A DNA stretch of 64,000 bases from Prosapia bicincta (GCA_036971475.1 JBAIZL010000002.1:328792645-328856644); one strand, 5' to 3'. Positions 21,356 through 34,039 are shown, counted from the stretch's first letter. Translations and numbers: made by a program. The notes: generated by a model not told the origin, from the sequence alone.

Positions 21356-22119
21356 TTAAGTTGGCGCGATGGCACCCTGTGATGTAGCCGTAGGGCTGTG
21401 GGGCTCTTGTGTTGCTGAAGCACCGCCAAGAGATTCACTGCTGAAGTCGCGGCCTCCACTCCATATGGTGGAGTTGTGGACATACCATGGATCCCTCCCT
21501 ATATCTCGGATTACTTTATTTAGGAAGCGCTTGATAATTTGTAGATTGTACATCCCCAGAGTGGCAACCCTTATATCCTTACAGGCTTGTGCATTTGCTT
21601 GTATACCAGAAACTTATTGCAGTGGCTCAACTCAGAATACTGACTTATTAGTCTTCTATACCGGATCTATAGTTCATCTCTTTTTTTCTTCACTTGAGAC
21701 TTCCGGTTTAGTTTAGCGTCCAGTGTTAGATCAAGGAATTTCACCATTTTGCTATAAGGAAAGAGTTGCATATTTACTATGAGATCAGTTTTGCTGATAA
21801 TATAAGATGTGCTGACTTTAATTTCATTAGGCTTTATGTGCCACTGTAGGTTCAGTCATTGACGATGTCCAAGGTGTGCTGTAATTTAGCTATTCATGAT
21901 TTTGCTCAACCTGCGGAGGTTACCTTTAGCCCTCTAGTTTAGCGGTATATAAGGTAGATACAGCACTGGCGACAACTGGAGTACTACCAACACTTGATTA
22001 ACGGGGAAAGGACATGAGATTTGCCAAAACTGATGTGAGAGTTCGATACGAATCCAGAACAGCAAGCTAGCGTGCCAGATAAAAGCTCTGGATACGTCGA
22101 CCAATACGGCAAAATTCAA
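21356..22119 (-). pseudogene. Jockey-like non-LTR reverse transcriptase fragment
   Basis: On the minus strand several blocks of a Jockey-clade RT occur in the right order. AVLVDVSRAF, WHASLLFWIR and HQFWQI (about 21990-22115) resemble the catalytic palm region, followed by LSPVLY. LQHTLDIVN and HIKPNEIKVSTSYI, then VKFLDLTLD (about 21715-21880) match the thumb region that usually reads WRIKIN.DKS...YLG..LD. FLNKVIRDI and PWYVHNSTIW (about 21450-21545) match the conserved C-terminal PWYV.N motif. Frames change several times and the FADD box is not intact, so this is a dead fragment. It differs from the RNase H-bearing element at 1-4 kb. Confidence 0.72.
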
Positions 22120-22124
22120 TGCCG

Positions 22125-23625
22125 TATTAATCTACATGCTTTTCGTTATATAAAATTGCCCAGCCAATACCGGTTTAGCTGAAGCCCGAAGTTGTATAGA
22201 TCACAACACCAGCTACGTATCTCTTATAGCTTTGTATACGTAACTATTTACTTGATATAAACCATTGTTCTTATTATATGTAAGAAATGCGTAGAAAGTA
22301 TTTTTTTCATAAAGACTCTAGTCTGTCCATGTGAGCTTGCCAGGTCTGGTAATGCGAAAGTGTTCTGGTTATCGGATAGGTGGACGTGTAATGGTTTCGG
22401 CGTCTTTAACAACATTTTTACAAAGAAATATGACGATGAATGAAGCGATGGATATGTTTATCGATCATTCCACGCCGCTTTGCAGTCTCCACATAATAAC
22501 ACCTTTATGTACACACTCGAGAGAAATAGTTTAGTGTGAAGACATTTCAATCGGCAAGGTAACAATGGCCGCTAGCGACCAGGTGTAAGTGTTGTTCTAA
22601 GATGGATCAAAGGAACCGCTTTATTATTGTAAAGTCCTCTATTTAATTGTGGCACGTGGTTATGTGGCCGCATTGAGGAGGCGTGATTGTGTGTGGGGGA
22701 ACCACTTAGCAGCCGGCCGACTGACTAATTGATTTTATAATTAATAGGGCCGGGATTCTGGTCGACAAACAGTTATAGTTTATGATTTTGGCGAGTGGGT
22801 TTAGGGGGATAACATGATGGGTGCCTAGAGGGTACGCCACAACTTAAGCCGAGCGTGCAGGTCTCGCTGCAAACTCCGCACGCACTATTCTCTACCTCAC
22901 CTCACGCAACTTTACTACTCTCAGTGACAGAGCAATCAATTTTTCATGGTTTATTATAATTTTTTCTTTCTTATCCATACTGCTCGGATATTAATTCATC
23001 TGTGTTCTACACTACTCGGCCAACCATAGTAACCAATAGATGAGTTTACCATATTTCTTTTCAACAATTTTGTGAGAAGCAATTAGAATTGGGATAGCCC
23101 CAGCTTGCTAAAGTTATTTCACAGCCTATAGAACACATCGTAAAGAGAGAAAATAAGCATGCATTCAGTTACGTCGCTTGTCATTTCACACGATGCTCTT
23201 AGACCATACCTTATGCTGAATTCCTCGTCATTTGAAGCTGACACTTGCAAACCGAAGCAACAAACATTGGCAATATCAAGTGGAACCAGAATCAGCACTT
23301 ACTAACGTGCAGTAACGCTAGTCGTGTAGCATGGAATCCGATGTTTTTACATCAGGCAGTACTTACACTCCCCTCCTTTACAAACACTATGCAAATAGAA
23401 GTAAATATTGTCGGCCGTGTTGTGAATACCTAAGTCACACACCATTTTAGAAATTTTACTTGAGCAGAAAGAAAATATAGTTAGACCACACTTTCATATA
23501 AGATCGATATATAGGCTGTGATTTAGGTAGGCATCTTAATCCACTGAGCAACTAATATAAAACCTACTAGTAAGAAATTATAGATAATGTTAAGCAGCTG
23601 CATCTTAAAATAGTGACTATATCAT
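22125..23625. other. No gene recognised
   Basis: AT-rich sequence with several open frames of 60-67 codons that lack family resemblance and clear splice context. No repeat array was seen. Confidence 0.4.
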
Positions 23626-23629
23626 TGAC

Positions 23630-25235
23630 AGAACCTTCCACTGTAGAAAGAACATGTAAAGAGCCTAGCAGCTGCAAAGTGAAGTGTCCACGATATGAGA
23701 AAACAAAACCTCCATAGAGAGGACAACCTTCCACGAAGTACTGGGAAAGTAGTGAGTTTAAAAGCGGAACTTTGTATGCGGAAGAATAGAGATTGTATCA
23801 AGAGTCTTGACGTGAGAAACAAATCTTCCACGGAGAGGGGGAAAAGGAGAAATGGCCGAAATGTGAGAGGTCAACCTTTCATTGAGTACTGGAGGAGTAG
23901 TGAAAAACTGGTCTACAGTTTAAAAGCTTAACTGTAGATGTAAAAGAATACAGACTGTATTAGGAGCCCCGAAGTGAGAGTACAAATCTCCCACGATGAA
24001 GGGACAGGGTAGAACTGCTCAAAATGTGAGAGGACAACCTTTCATGGACTACGAAAAGAGTAGTGAGTTTAAAAGCTGAATTGCGAATGTGAAAGAATAG
24101 AGACTATATCATTAGCCGCGACGTGAGAAAACAAATCTTCCACGGAGAAGGAAAATTGCAGAAATGGAAGAAATGTGAGAGGACAACCTCCCATACGGGA
24201 AGAGTAGTGAGTATGAAAACTGAACTGTGGATGTAAAACAATAAGTATTGTATCAGGTGCAGCGATGTGAGAGTACAAATCTCCCACGATGAAGGAAAAA
24301 AGTAGAAATGGCTGACATGTAAAGATCAAACTTTCATGGAGTACGAGAAAAGTGTCATGAGTTTAAATCTGAACTGTAGATGTAGAACAATGTATAATGT
24401 ATCAGGAGCAGCGAAGAGAGAGTATAAATCTCCCACAATGAAGGGAATGAGTAGAAATGGTTGAAATGTGAGAGGACAACCTTCCATGGAGTACGAAAAG
24501 AGTAGTGAGTTTAAAAGCTAAACTGTGGATGTAGAACAATAGATATTGTATCAGGAGCAGCAACGCGAGAGTACAAATCTCCCACGAAGAAGGGTATGAG
24601 TAGAAATGGCCGGAATGTGAGAGGACAACCTTCTACGGAGTTCGAGAAAAGTGTAGTGAGTTTAACAAATGAACTGTATTTGTTGAACAATAGGTATTGT
24701 ATCAGGAGCCGCGAAGTGAGAGTACAAATCTCCCACGATGAAGGGACAGGGTAGAAATGGTCGAAATGTGAGAGGACAACCTTCCATGGATTACGAAAAG
24801 AGTAGTGAGTTTAGAAACTGAATTGCGGATGTGAAAGAATAGAGACTGTATCAGGAGCCGCGACGTGAGAAAACAAATCTCCCACGGAGAAGGAAAATTG
24901 AAGAAATGACCGAAATGTGAGAGGACAACCTTCCGTGGAGTACGGGAAGAGTAGTGAGTTCAAAAGCTGAACTGTGGATGTAGAACAATAGGTATTGTAT
25001 CAGAAGCAGCGACGTAAGAGTACAAATCTCCCACGATTAAGGGAATGAGTAGAAATGGTCGAAATGTGAGAAGACATCCTTCCATGGAGTACGAAAAGAG
25101 TAGTGAGTTTAAAGCTGAGTTGCGGATGTGAAAGAATAGAGACTATATTCAGAGCCGCGACGTGACAAAACAAATCTCCCACAATGAAGGGAAGAGTAGA
25201 AATGGCTGCAAAATGAGAGCACAAACTATTTCCGT
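23630..25235. repeat. Degenerate 149-bp tandem array, about 10-11 copies
   Basis: The phrase AATGTGAGAGGACAACCTTC recurs at 24026, 24175, 24469, 24617, 24769, 24917 and 25067, with weaker copies elsewhere, giving steps of 144-163 and mostly 148-152 bp. Each unit also carries ACAAATCTCCCACGATGAAG. Units are more diverged from each other than in the 171-bp satellite, which suggests an older or slower-turnover array. Confidence 0.93.
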
Positions 25236-25328
25236 CAGTAAATGACGTTAGTAACTACAATAACACTGAGTGTCCCATGATAATACGGAAAATATTATGT
25301 GGTGGAGAATATGATGAAATATACGAAA

Positions 25329-25849
25329 TCTATACTACTATATAAAATATAAAGATGTCTGTTTGTGTGTGTGTGCTTTACTCAATCTCGTAAAAACTAC
25401 TGAACCCATTTAGCTGAAATTTTAGATGGACATTCTTACGGCCCTGGTTGACACAAAGGCTTATTTTTATTTAGAAATTCAGTCAGTTTTCGCGCCACTG
25501 GTCTTGAAATCTCCCTTAACACTCAATTACCTATACTCCTTTATATACTTAGCTGAATCAGCTGATAGTAAATATGTTAGTAATCACCTGTAAATGTCAC
25601 CTTTAAACATTTGATAGTAAATGTTTGTAGTTATTCATCTTTCAAGGCTAGTCATACTTTACAAATGTCATGTTAGAAGCAGAAGCTTATCCTTGTCTTG
25701 GTTTTTCAAAAACATAATCGGTAAGTTCAAAAACTATAGTTTGTTTTTTTTATTGGGATATAATTTCAGTAAATTTAATTCCTTCCAAATACAAATTAAA
25801 TCAATACAATTATATGTCAACCCTGTACGAAGGACGGGTGCTCTGCTGG
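25329..25849 (+). mobile_element. Non-autonomous Helitron-like element
   Basis: The copy begins TCTATACTAC directly after an A and ends CTGG directly before a T, fitting the Helitron rule (5' TC, 3' CTRR, insertion between A and T). Near the 3' end CCCTGTACGAAGGACGGG is a degraded version of the CCCGTGC-GAA-GCACGGG hairpin known from many arthropod Helitrons. Downstream of the 5' end lie ATGTCTGTTTGTGTG and AAAACTACTGAACCCATTT, also familiar from arthropod Helitron-like repeats. No Rep/helicase coding sequence is present. The inner part is AT-rich and may contain later changes. Confidence 0.68.
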
Positions 25850-26590
25850 TTTAACCCTGGTTTAATGGTGATGCACGAGTCAAGTCTTCCAGTAGGCTGT
25901 ACATTTCCTACAAGCGTTTAACTGCGACATTAAACCATTTCTTAATCACATTACTCTTATATGTTGAACATTATAAACTATAAGAAGAATCAAAGCAATG
26001 AATTGTGGCGGAAAAATTGAATGCCAAATAAATATCATGTAATTGGACGGGAAATGGATGACGCGTTCTTATAGGATTGCATTCATTTACATAGTTGGTC
26101 GTTCAATTATCTTGTTTCCAGAACAACAAAACATTCTGTGTACAAGAGAAAGTATTGCCCCTCGTCAAAACGTGACCAACACGAGTGGTTCTGAGCAAAT
26201 ATTGTCGCTGATGATACAGGTAGCCGTGGCAGTGTGTGTAACAATATAAACACAAATACTAGGTGTGGTCCATTCCTGACGCGTCCAATGTTTGTACAGC
26301 CATACAAAGGACGATATGGCCAATAGACTGTGAGTGGCGACTGATTAAGTGAAAAATATTTCGAATGCCTAATGTTAGACGGTTTCTTGTGTTGTAAAGC
26401 CAACAGGACATTTTGATTAGTATTATTTGTGAGCTCTCTACCGTGGGAGGTGTGTAGCCGCTTTACGCAAAAGTTGTAAGATGCGGCCTGTATTCCCATT
26501 CACAGTGTGGAAGAGTTCCTTGAATTGCCTTAGGATACCACGGGCTCTCGTGACGTAGAGTTCCCTGGCTGACATCAAGATCCTTTGGAG
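25850..26590. other. No gene recognised
   Basis: A 130-codon minus-strand open frame spans 26107-26499 but has no recognisable domain, is not supported by splice signals and has a mixed composition. It was not accepted as a gene. Confidence 0.4.
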
Positions 26591-26594
26591 TATT

Positions 26595-27150
26595 TTGTGA
26601 GATATATCCTTGCCCCTTTGTCGAATGGTGCCTTGGCTTGCTCCTTGGTTACTCGGAGGATTCTGTGAGATACATTACTGCTCCTGTTCCGAACAGTTCT
26701 TTGGTCAGCCCCTTTGTCCTCATGAGGATTCTGTGAGATATATCTATAGCCCTATTGACAAAGAGTTCTTTGACTAGTCGCATTGTTCTCCAGAGGATTC
26801 TGTGAGACACATGCTTGGTCTGTTTTCGAACAGTTCTTTTGCCAGTTCCTTTGTCTTCCTGAGGATTCTGTGAGATACAAACCTAGCCCTATTGACAAAG
26901 AGTTCTTTGACTAGTCACATTGTCCTCCTGAGGATTCTGTGAGATACATCCCTAGCCCTATTGACGAAGAGTACTTTGAACAACCCCATGTCCTCCGGAG
27001 GATTTTCTGAGATACATTACTTGTAATGTTTTCGAAACATTCTTTGTCCAACCTCATACCCTTACAGAGAATTCTGTGAGATACATTAGAGATAAGTTTG
27101 TTGATCTCTCTTCCTTCCTTGACTTTTATTTTTCGAAGGATTCTCTTAGT
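26595..27150. repeat. 68/69-bp tandem array, about 8-9 copies
   Basis: GAGGATTCTGTGAGATACAT recurs at 26656, 26724, 26793, 26861, 26930 and about 26998, giving steps of 68-69 bp. Copies alternate partly between a CTATTGACAAAGAGTTCTTTG version and a TTTTCGAACAGTTCTTT version, hinting at a two-unit superperiod. Outer copies are degenerate. Confidence 0.93.
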
Positions 27151-28330
27151 TTTACCCCTATATTCTTACGCAGACCTTTTTTCGTTACAAGCTCTAAATA
27201 AATATAAATTTCACCAAATGACAAGATATAAAATATATAAATATAGGAAGAATGTTTTACAATACTCAACCTAAACCTATGTTGACTCACTCGATAGCAG
27301 TATTAAATTGCATTGCAAAAATCGTAAAAACAAACATGGAAAAATATAATTGAAGAAATGAAAGATACACAAATCCGAGAGACAGAGACCACACCTCGCA
27401 GGTTCTTGCAACAATCGAGAATTATTCTTTTGTAATAGATTTACGGCTGAGTCATTCCAGATGTGTAGGTTGGTATCATTGCACAAAGAGCAAGGCTTCA
27501 TGCCCGTCGCCAGGGTGGTCAGGGTTCAAGTATTTGTTCTTTAAGTTACGCTATTTAAATAAACAGGAAACTCTCGGCAATCAGATGCTAAACAAACATG
27601 GGGGGGAGACCGATTCTAAATAACTGTATCCAATCTTTGTACACGCTTTCTACTATTATGTCGATTAAGCGGGCCATATTTTGATATTTGCATATAAAAA
27701 CTTTGTTTTAGTTTATTTATTTAAAATTTGTTTAGGTTTATATAGTTATCAGAGTATTAGTTACGCTGCTAAATATTAGAAATGTTTAGTGAGGGTTAAA
27801 ATGACGCGGTGTTTGTGTGTTGGCTGTACTGCGCAATACGTAAAACTTACACACATGTGCAAACCTCAGATGGAAGTACTAAATGTTTTAACCTAACCTT
27901 GTCAGCTGGAAGTAATGATTAATTAACAATGTACATTTACTCGCAACTAATAACTTATTGACTAGAATGCTTTTCAAAAATTTCAGCATCTGTGAAATAT
28001 AACCATAACATCCAAATTACATCTCAGATGGAAATATTGAGGATAAATTTACCTGTGACTACCTTCCAGCCGATCCCCACTATAATTTTAATGAAAACGT
28101 AACCAACAATTTGCATAACTAACACAGATGTGGGAATAACAGTGTTGGCTTGTGGGAGTACAAGACCGATCCGGGACAAGGAGAACTTACCTAATGGGGG
28201 CAAATGTGTCTCCCAGAGGCTTCGCCGCCAGGAAAATAGGTGTGTTGATAATTTGGAATATCCTCAGGCTGAACCCTCAAAGATGCTATTCCCAACATAG
28301 AGATAAACTTTTTTTTTTCAATTCCTTCTA
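27151..28330. other. No gene recognised
   Basis: AT-rich sequence without a supported gene or array. The right end meets the Penelope-like fragment. Confidence 0.4.
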
Positions 28331-28360
28331 TTAGTTCACACTCTTACTATATATATATAA

Positions 28361-28487
28361 TACGTTTTCTTGTTTAATAATTTAAAACAACATAGGTTAT
28401 TCAAATACAAGAATATTTATTATTTTATATCCAAAGCTTTTCGTTGGCAAACAGTACCATCATCATCAGGAATGAAAATTACAATAA
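28361..28487 (-). other. Penelope-type terminal module with hammerhead-like core
   Basis: On the minus strand CTGATGATGATGGTACTGTT is followed by TGCCAACGAAAAGC. The CUGAUGA and GAAA boxes of a hammerhead ribozyme flank a helix (GATGGTA with TGCCAAC, one mismatch). One extra base separates CUGAUGA from the helix, so the fold departs from the textbook core and activity is uncertain. The module is followed by a conserved TTTGGATATAAA tract. Confidence 0.55.
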
Positions 28488-28634
28488 TGTAAGCTATAGG
28501 CCTAAAACATATGTTTAAATAGAAATAGAATTGTTGCTAAATTTATACAAATTGCCAAATTTATTTTGTTGCTGTAACATTATAGACACTGAATATAGTA
28601 TCAAATTTAGAATGTATTTGTATTTGTTCTTTTA

Positions 28635-29045
28635 TTAATTTGTTATTATTATTGTGTTTATATATTTCGAATGCTTCATATATATATTCATTCTTAATCC
28701 CTTATTAATTTCTTTTATAGGTCTCATATTTTCTATATTTGGAAATTGGTGCTTATTATTAATACAATGATTTGCGAAATTTGATTTATATATTTCTGGA
28801 TTAATATAGGCATTTAAATGTTCTTTATATCTTTCTTTTAATTTTTTCTTGGTTTGACCTATATAAGCTTTATTACAATTTTCGCATTCTAATTTATAAA
28901 CACACCTTTTTCATGCATATTAATTGTTTTATTATTGTTATTTATTATGTTTATTATTTTGTTATTAGTTTTGTATGCAATTTTGATATTTGCATTTTTA
29001 AATATTTTGGTGATATTTTTTATTTCATGGCCTATAAATAAAAAT
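28635..29045 (-). pseudogene. GIY-YIG endonuclease domain of a Penelope-like element
   Basis: Penelope-like retroelements encode an RT followed by a GIY-YIG nuclease that nicks the target. The minus strand first shows a linker reading HEIKNITKIFKNANIKIAYK, typical of the RT-to-endonuclease junction. Then comes VYKLECENCNKAYIGQTKKK with LKERYKEHLN, which holds the GIY-like VYKL, the CxxC-type pair, the YIG and the conserved R and H. It ends with SNFANHCINNKHQFPNIE and a stop at 28637-28635. One small frameshift near 28905 breaks the frame just before VYKL; the rest of the domain is open. The first residue of GIY is V-Y here, a common variation. Confidence 0.88.
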
Positions 29046-29055
29046 GAAGTATATA

Positions 29056-29115
<60 letters not shown>
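29046..29115. repeat. (TA)n microsatellite between two retroelement copies
   Basis: A nearly pure TA run joins the 5'-truncated Penelope-like fragment to the 3' end of the SINE-like copy on its right. Confidence 0.97.
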
Positions 29116-29119
<4 letters not shown>

Positions 29120-29475
29120 CAAATTTTAATCGTTTATAAAACACATTTTATTCATCCACTCAAATTCAAATACATTTTTTAAAACTTATAGGAAATGACA
29201 CGATGTTAATAAAGTTTTTTATGAAAAATTTATTCAATAATTAAATTTTTTTTAATAATTATAATTTTATATAGGAGAAAACGTTTTTACAGAAGGGGCA
29301 AGTTATGCAATATTGGTATTTTATCCTATTTGGCTTAAAACAAGTGATAACATGGTTTCATAAAACAGCTGATTTTATGTAATATGTTTATGTGGTAGGT
29401 TTTAACGCATAGGTTATATTACTTTATTTATATTAATTGGAATTATTTATTAAAAAGTACCTAAATTAAAATGTT
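29116..29475 (-). mobile_element. SINE-like dispersed repeat, long-head version
   Basis: On the minus strand it matches the copies at 43150-43580 and 45640-46026: AATAAAGTAACATAACCTATG..., then a CAGCTG-containing stretch, then GAACTTGAGTGGATGAATAA..., and finally CGATTAAAATTTGAAC running straight into (TA)n. No coding sequence. It appears to be a short retroelement mobilised by another element's machinery. Confidence 0.75.
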
Positions 29476-31370
29476 CCTTTGTTGACCTATATTGTTGACA
29501 TTAAGAAATGTGTGTTTTTATTACTTATTAGGAATAGTGACACGTGTCATAAAAGTTTAGTAATCTTTTTGCTTTCATTTTAAACTCATGTTCACCTTTT
29601 CTAAAGGATTTGGGCATTAGAATTCTGCAGAAATCCTTACAGCACTCGGTGTCATTGCGGATAGACTAATTTTACTAAGGTACTTGATGGATTTAAAATA
29701 GACTTATTATTACTAATCGCTAATTATATTCAATTCCCTTCTGATTTTCAACATGTTTTATCATAAACAATGTACACTACTCGATAATCATCCCATTAGC
29801 CTCCTTTTTAGTGGGATTTTTTCCATACCATATAGAAAGGAAAGAGGTCCCGTGATTTGATGCAGAGACGTAGCAAGCAGTCATAGTTGCATGAGTGGTT
29901 TGCGTTGGGTTAAGTGGCAGAAACACAAAAATTCAAACGTTAGACAAAATGTCACTGAGTTTCATTTAAAAATGAATCAATATACAGGCGTACAGTGAAA
30001 AAGCACGGTTGGCTTATTTCAAAATTAAATGATCGTATTTTAGTTAAATATTTGTTTGTCCTGCCATAGTACCATCCCTCGCAAGGTTGTTGTTTTAAGG
30101 GATACATTCCTTCCCACAGCTCGGAGCTGCTTTTCAAGTCCTCACTTTTGTATGGAGCTTTAGACAAATAGATTGCATGAGTCAGGCGGTTTTGGGTAAA
30201 GTTTGCTCTTCAAAGAATGTGACAAGGCGGCCCGAGCAGAGGCAGAAGGGAAAGTGGCGGGCCTCAGCAAATATCTACATCGCTAGTAAAACCGTGAATA
30301 GTAACAACTGCCCCGATAAGCACACGAAACTTGTCAATAATGCAAACATGTTTTGTTCTATTGTAAAGTGATTCGAAATGTATATCTACACGTGTAAGTA
30401 GGCCTGTAAACAAGTTATTACTGCCCCGTACATATTTGCTAGTGTATCTTTACAGTGTTGGGGTTAACTAGGTAAACCATGATTATGTACAAGAGTATCC
30501 ATACAGTAAAGAGGCCCTGGGGCCGCGCCCTATAGCTTACCCCCAGATTTAAAAAACAAATAGATACTCAGGCGTCATTTGTAGATCAGTGGGTTTTTGT
30601 AGAAGTTATTTTGAAAATTGGTGAGTTGTAGGTCATGGACTCATGACTATAATACATATATACAAAAATGTCTGTTTCCGTGAGTATTTACATATTATAT
30701 CTTCAATTAAAAGTACGAGTTCTTTACACAATTATTACCGTGGCCTTGTACTTTATAAGAAGAAATAGGTTAAACAAGGGTTAAATCTTGATTTTTGTAG
30801 ATACTTAATATTTTAGTATGCAATGGCCCCACCTTCAGCCCCCTCTACAAACTTTCGTATAAGCGCCCATGCATGCTAGGTGTGCCATTTCTATCAGAAT
30901 AAGCTGCTGCTAGACAGGACTCGATAAAGGCTACTTGGCATCGAAGTATAGCCCATTAATTCCGAAAAATGTTCTTCGAATTTATGATTTTTCGAAAACA
31001 ATTTCAGCCTGTTTTCTCTGCGCCAAATGTGAGTGCTCGTGATCTGCTACTTTAAATGTCAACCATTAAAATAACTTTTTACCATGATAATAGGAAGTAA
31101 ATGAACAATGCTCGACCATTACTTCCGGTCTACAAGACTGGGCAGTCATTGGAGGGAAGGCGCGTGGAAACGTATGTATAGAGCTCACGGGGAGGGGGTG
31201 TGCAAACCCTCAGGCTCTCGGTGCGGATCAGTGCGCACGACATGGGGCTAACAACGCTCTTTAGGTGTGGTGCAAATATTTTTGTTTCAACTTGAACACA
31301 CAAAAGTTTCTTTTCTTATAAATACAATAAATGCTTGTTATTGATTAATGTTACTGTCAGCTGTATTCGC
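29476..31370. other. No gene recognised
   Basis: AT-rich sequence with a more GC-balanced part near 31130-31260. Open frames of 64-71 codons lack support. An ATGTCTGTTTCCGTGAG phrase near 30668 faintly recalls the Helitron-like copy at 25 kb, but no element ends were found. Confidence 0.4.
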
Positions 31371-33895
31371 CTTTACATATGCCACTCAAAGTATTTCCAA
31401 ATGCCAGAAGGGAATATGCCTGCGTCAAACATCGCAATTCTTTAGAACCCACCTCACCAAGGAGGGCAATATAATGTCCTACAAACCATCGACAGTGGGC
31501 CAGAAGGAAAATATGACTGCGTCAAACATCGCAAGTCTTTAGAACATACCTCATCAAGGCAGGCAATATGATGTCCTATAAGCCATCAACAGTGGGATGG
31601 AAGGGAATATGCCTACGTCAAACATCGCAATTCTTTAGAACCCACCTCACCAAGGAGGGCAATATAATGTCCTACAAACCATCGACAGTGGGCCAGAAGG
31701 AAAATATGACTGCGTCAAACATCGCAAGTCTTTAGAACCCACCTCACCAAGGCAGGCAATATGATGTCCTATAAGCCATCAACAGTGGGATGGAAGGGAA
31801 TATGCCTGCGTCAAACATCGCAATTCTTTAGAACCCACCTCACCAAGGAGGGCAATATAATGTCCTACAAAGCATCGACAGTGGGCCAGAAGGAAAATAT
31901 GACTGCGTCAAACATCGCAAGTCTTTAGAACATACCTCATCAAGGCAGGCAATATGATGTCCTATAAGCCATCAACAGTGGGATGGAAGGGAATATGCCT
32001 GCGTCAAACATCGCAATTCTTTAGAACCCACCTCACCAAGGAGGGCAATATAATGTCCTAGAAACCATCGACAGTGGGCCAGAAGGAAAATATGACTGCG
32101 TCAAACATCGCAAGTCTTTAGAACATACCTCATCAAGGCAGGCAATATGATGTCCTATAAGCCATCAACAGTGGGATGGAAGGGAATATGCCTACGTCAA
32201 ACATCGCAATTCTTTAAAACCCACCTCATCAAGGCAGATAATATGATGTCCTATGAAAAATCGCCAGTGGCATAGAAGGGAATATGAATGCGTCGAACAT
32301 CGCAAGTCTTTAGAACCCACCTCATCAAGGCAGACAATGTAATGTAATATGAACCATCGCCAGTGGGCCAGAAGGGAATATGCCTGCGTCAAACATCGCA
32401 AGTAATAAGAACCAACCTCATCAAGGCAGACAATGTAATGTAATATGAACCATCGCCACTGGGCCAGAAGGGAATATGCCTGCGTCAAACAACGCAAGTA
32501 ATAAGAACCCACCTCATCAAGGCAGCCAATGTAATGTAATATGAACCATCGACAGTGGGCCAGAAGTGAATATGACTGCGTCAAGCATCGCAATTCTTTA
32601 GAACCCACCTCATCAAGACAGATAATATTATGTCCTATGAACCATCGCCAGTGGGCCAGAAGTGAATATGACTGCGTCAAACATCGCAAGTAATAAGAAC
32701 CCACCTCACTAAGGCAGTGTAATGTCCTATGAACCATCGCCAGTGGGCCAGAAGTGAATATGACTGCGTCAAACATCGCAAGTAATAAGAACCCACCTCA
32801 CTAAGGCAGTGTAATGTCCTATGAACCATCGCCAGTGGGCCAGAAGTGAATATGACTGCGTCAAACATCGCAAGTAATAAGAACCCACCTCACTAACGCA
32901 GTGTAATGTCCTATGAACCATCGACAGTGGGCCAGAAGTGAATATGACTGCGTCAAACATCGCAAGTAATAAGAACCCACCTCACTAAGGCAGTGTAATG
33001 TCCTATGAACCATCGACAGTGGGCCAGAAGTGAATATGACTGCGTCAAACATCGCAAGTAATAAGAACCCACCTCACTAAGGCAGTGTAATGACCTATGA
33101 ACCATCGACAGTGGGCCAGAAGTGAATATGACTGCGTCAAACATCGCAAATCTTTAGAATCCACCTTATCAAGGCAGACTTGTATAATGTCCTATGAGCC
33201 ATCGACAGTGGGCCAGAAGAGATTATATACCTGCGTCAAACATCGCAAGTCTTTAGAACCCATCTCATCAAGACAGACAATATGTTGCCCCATGAACCAT
33301 CGACAGTGGGCCAGAAGGGAATATCGCAGGTAATAAGAACTCACCTCATCAAGGCAGGCAATATGATGTCCTATGAGCCATCGATAGTGAGCCAGAAGAG
33401 ATTATATACCTGCGTCAAACATCGCAAGTCTTTAGAACCCATCTAATTAAGACAGACAATATGATGTCCTATGAACCATCGACAGGGGGCCAGAAGAGAT
33501 TATATACCTGCGTCAAACATCGCAAGTCTTTAGAACCTATCTTATCAAGACAGACAATATGATGTCCTATGAGCCATCGACAGGGGGCCAAAAGGGAATA
33601 TGCCTGCGTCAAACATCGCAAGTCTTTAGAACCCTCCTCATCAAGATAGACAATATGTTGTCCTATGAGACATTGACAGTGGGCCAGAAGGGAATATGCC
33701 TGCGTCAAAGATCGCAGGTCTTTAGAACCCACCTCATCAAGGCAGGCAATGTGATGTCCTATGAGCCATCGACAGTGGGCCAGAAGGAAAATATGACTGC
33801 GTCAAACATCGCAAGTCTTTAGAACCCACCTCATCAAGGCAGGCAATGTGATATCCTATGAGCCATTGACAGTGGGCCAGAAGGAAATAGTCCTA
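31370..33895. repeat. 96/92-bp tandem array with dimeric left part
   Basis: The phrase TGCGTCAAACATCGCAAGTC recurs about every 96 bp (for example 31421, 31518, 31614) and every 92 bp in the centre (for example 32768 to 32860). From about 31390 to 32215 two monomer types alternate as a dimer of about 193 bp, one with GGGATGGAAGGGAATATGCC and one with GGGCCAGAAGGAAAATATGA. The central block (about 32690-33130) is almost uniform 92-bp units. The right part is more mixed. Long minus-strand frames of up to 194 residues come from a stop-free 96-bp period and have no family match. Confidence 0.96.
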
Positions 33896-34039
33896 TACCC
33901 AAAACCTCTTCTTCAGAGCAGGTAAAATGACGTTTGTTGTAGCTTTATGAACACGAAAGTTTTTTTTATAAATATGCATGCCCTGAGTGCAAGTAAGCTA
34001 CGTGTGTAACAGTGTATGGCGACTGACCACTGCCGTTCT

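Larger units (their letters stand above)
28337..29118 (-). mobile_element. Penelope-like element fragment, 5'-truncated
   Basis: On the minus strand the order is (TA)n, the linker that follows the RT in Penelope-like elements, a GIY-YIG endonuclease, an AT-rich 3' region, a hammerhead-like terminal module, a short (TA)n, and then the motif AGTGTGAACTAATAGAAG. The RT is missing. Related terminal modules without coding sequence occur at 53-56 kb. Confidence 0.8.

Noticed and set aside
26107..26499. 130-codon minus-strand open frame with an ATG
   Set aside because: No recognisable motif, mixed composition and no flanking gene signals. Length alone is not enough in this window.
30640..30780. Second Helitron-like copy
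   Set aside because: A short ATGTCTGTTTCCGTGAG similarity exists, but neither a TC start nor a hairpin plus CTRR end was found.
32192..33144. Chain of frames with repeated FDAVIFTSGPL peptide
   Set aside because: They arise because the 96-bp unit is divisible by three and stop-free; the 92-bp units break the frame at every step.
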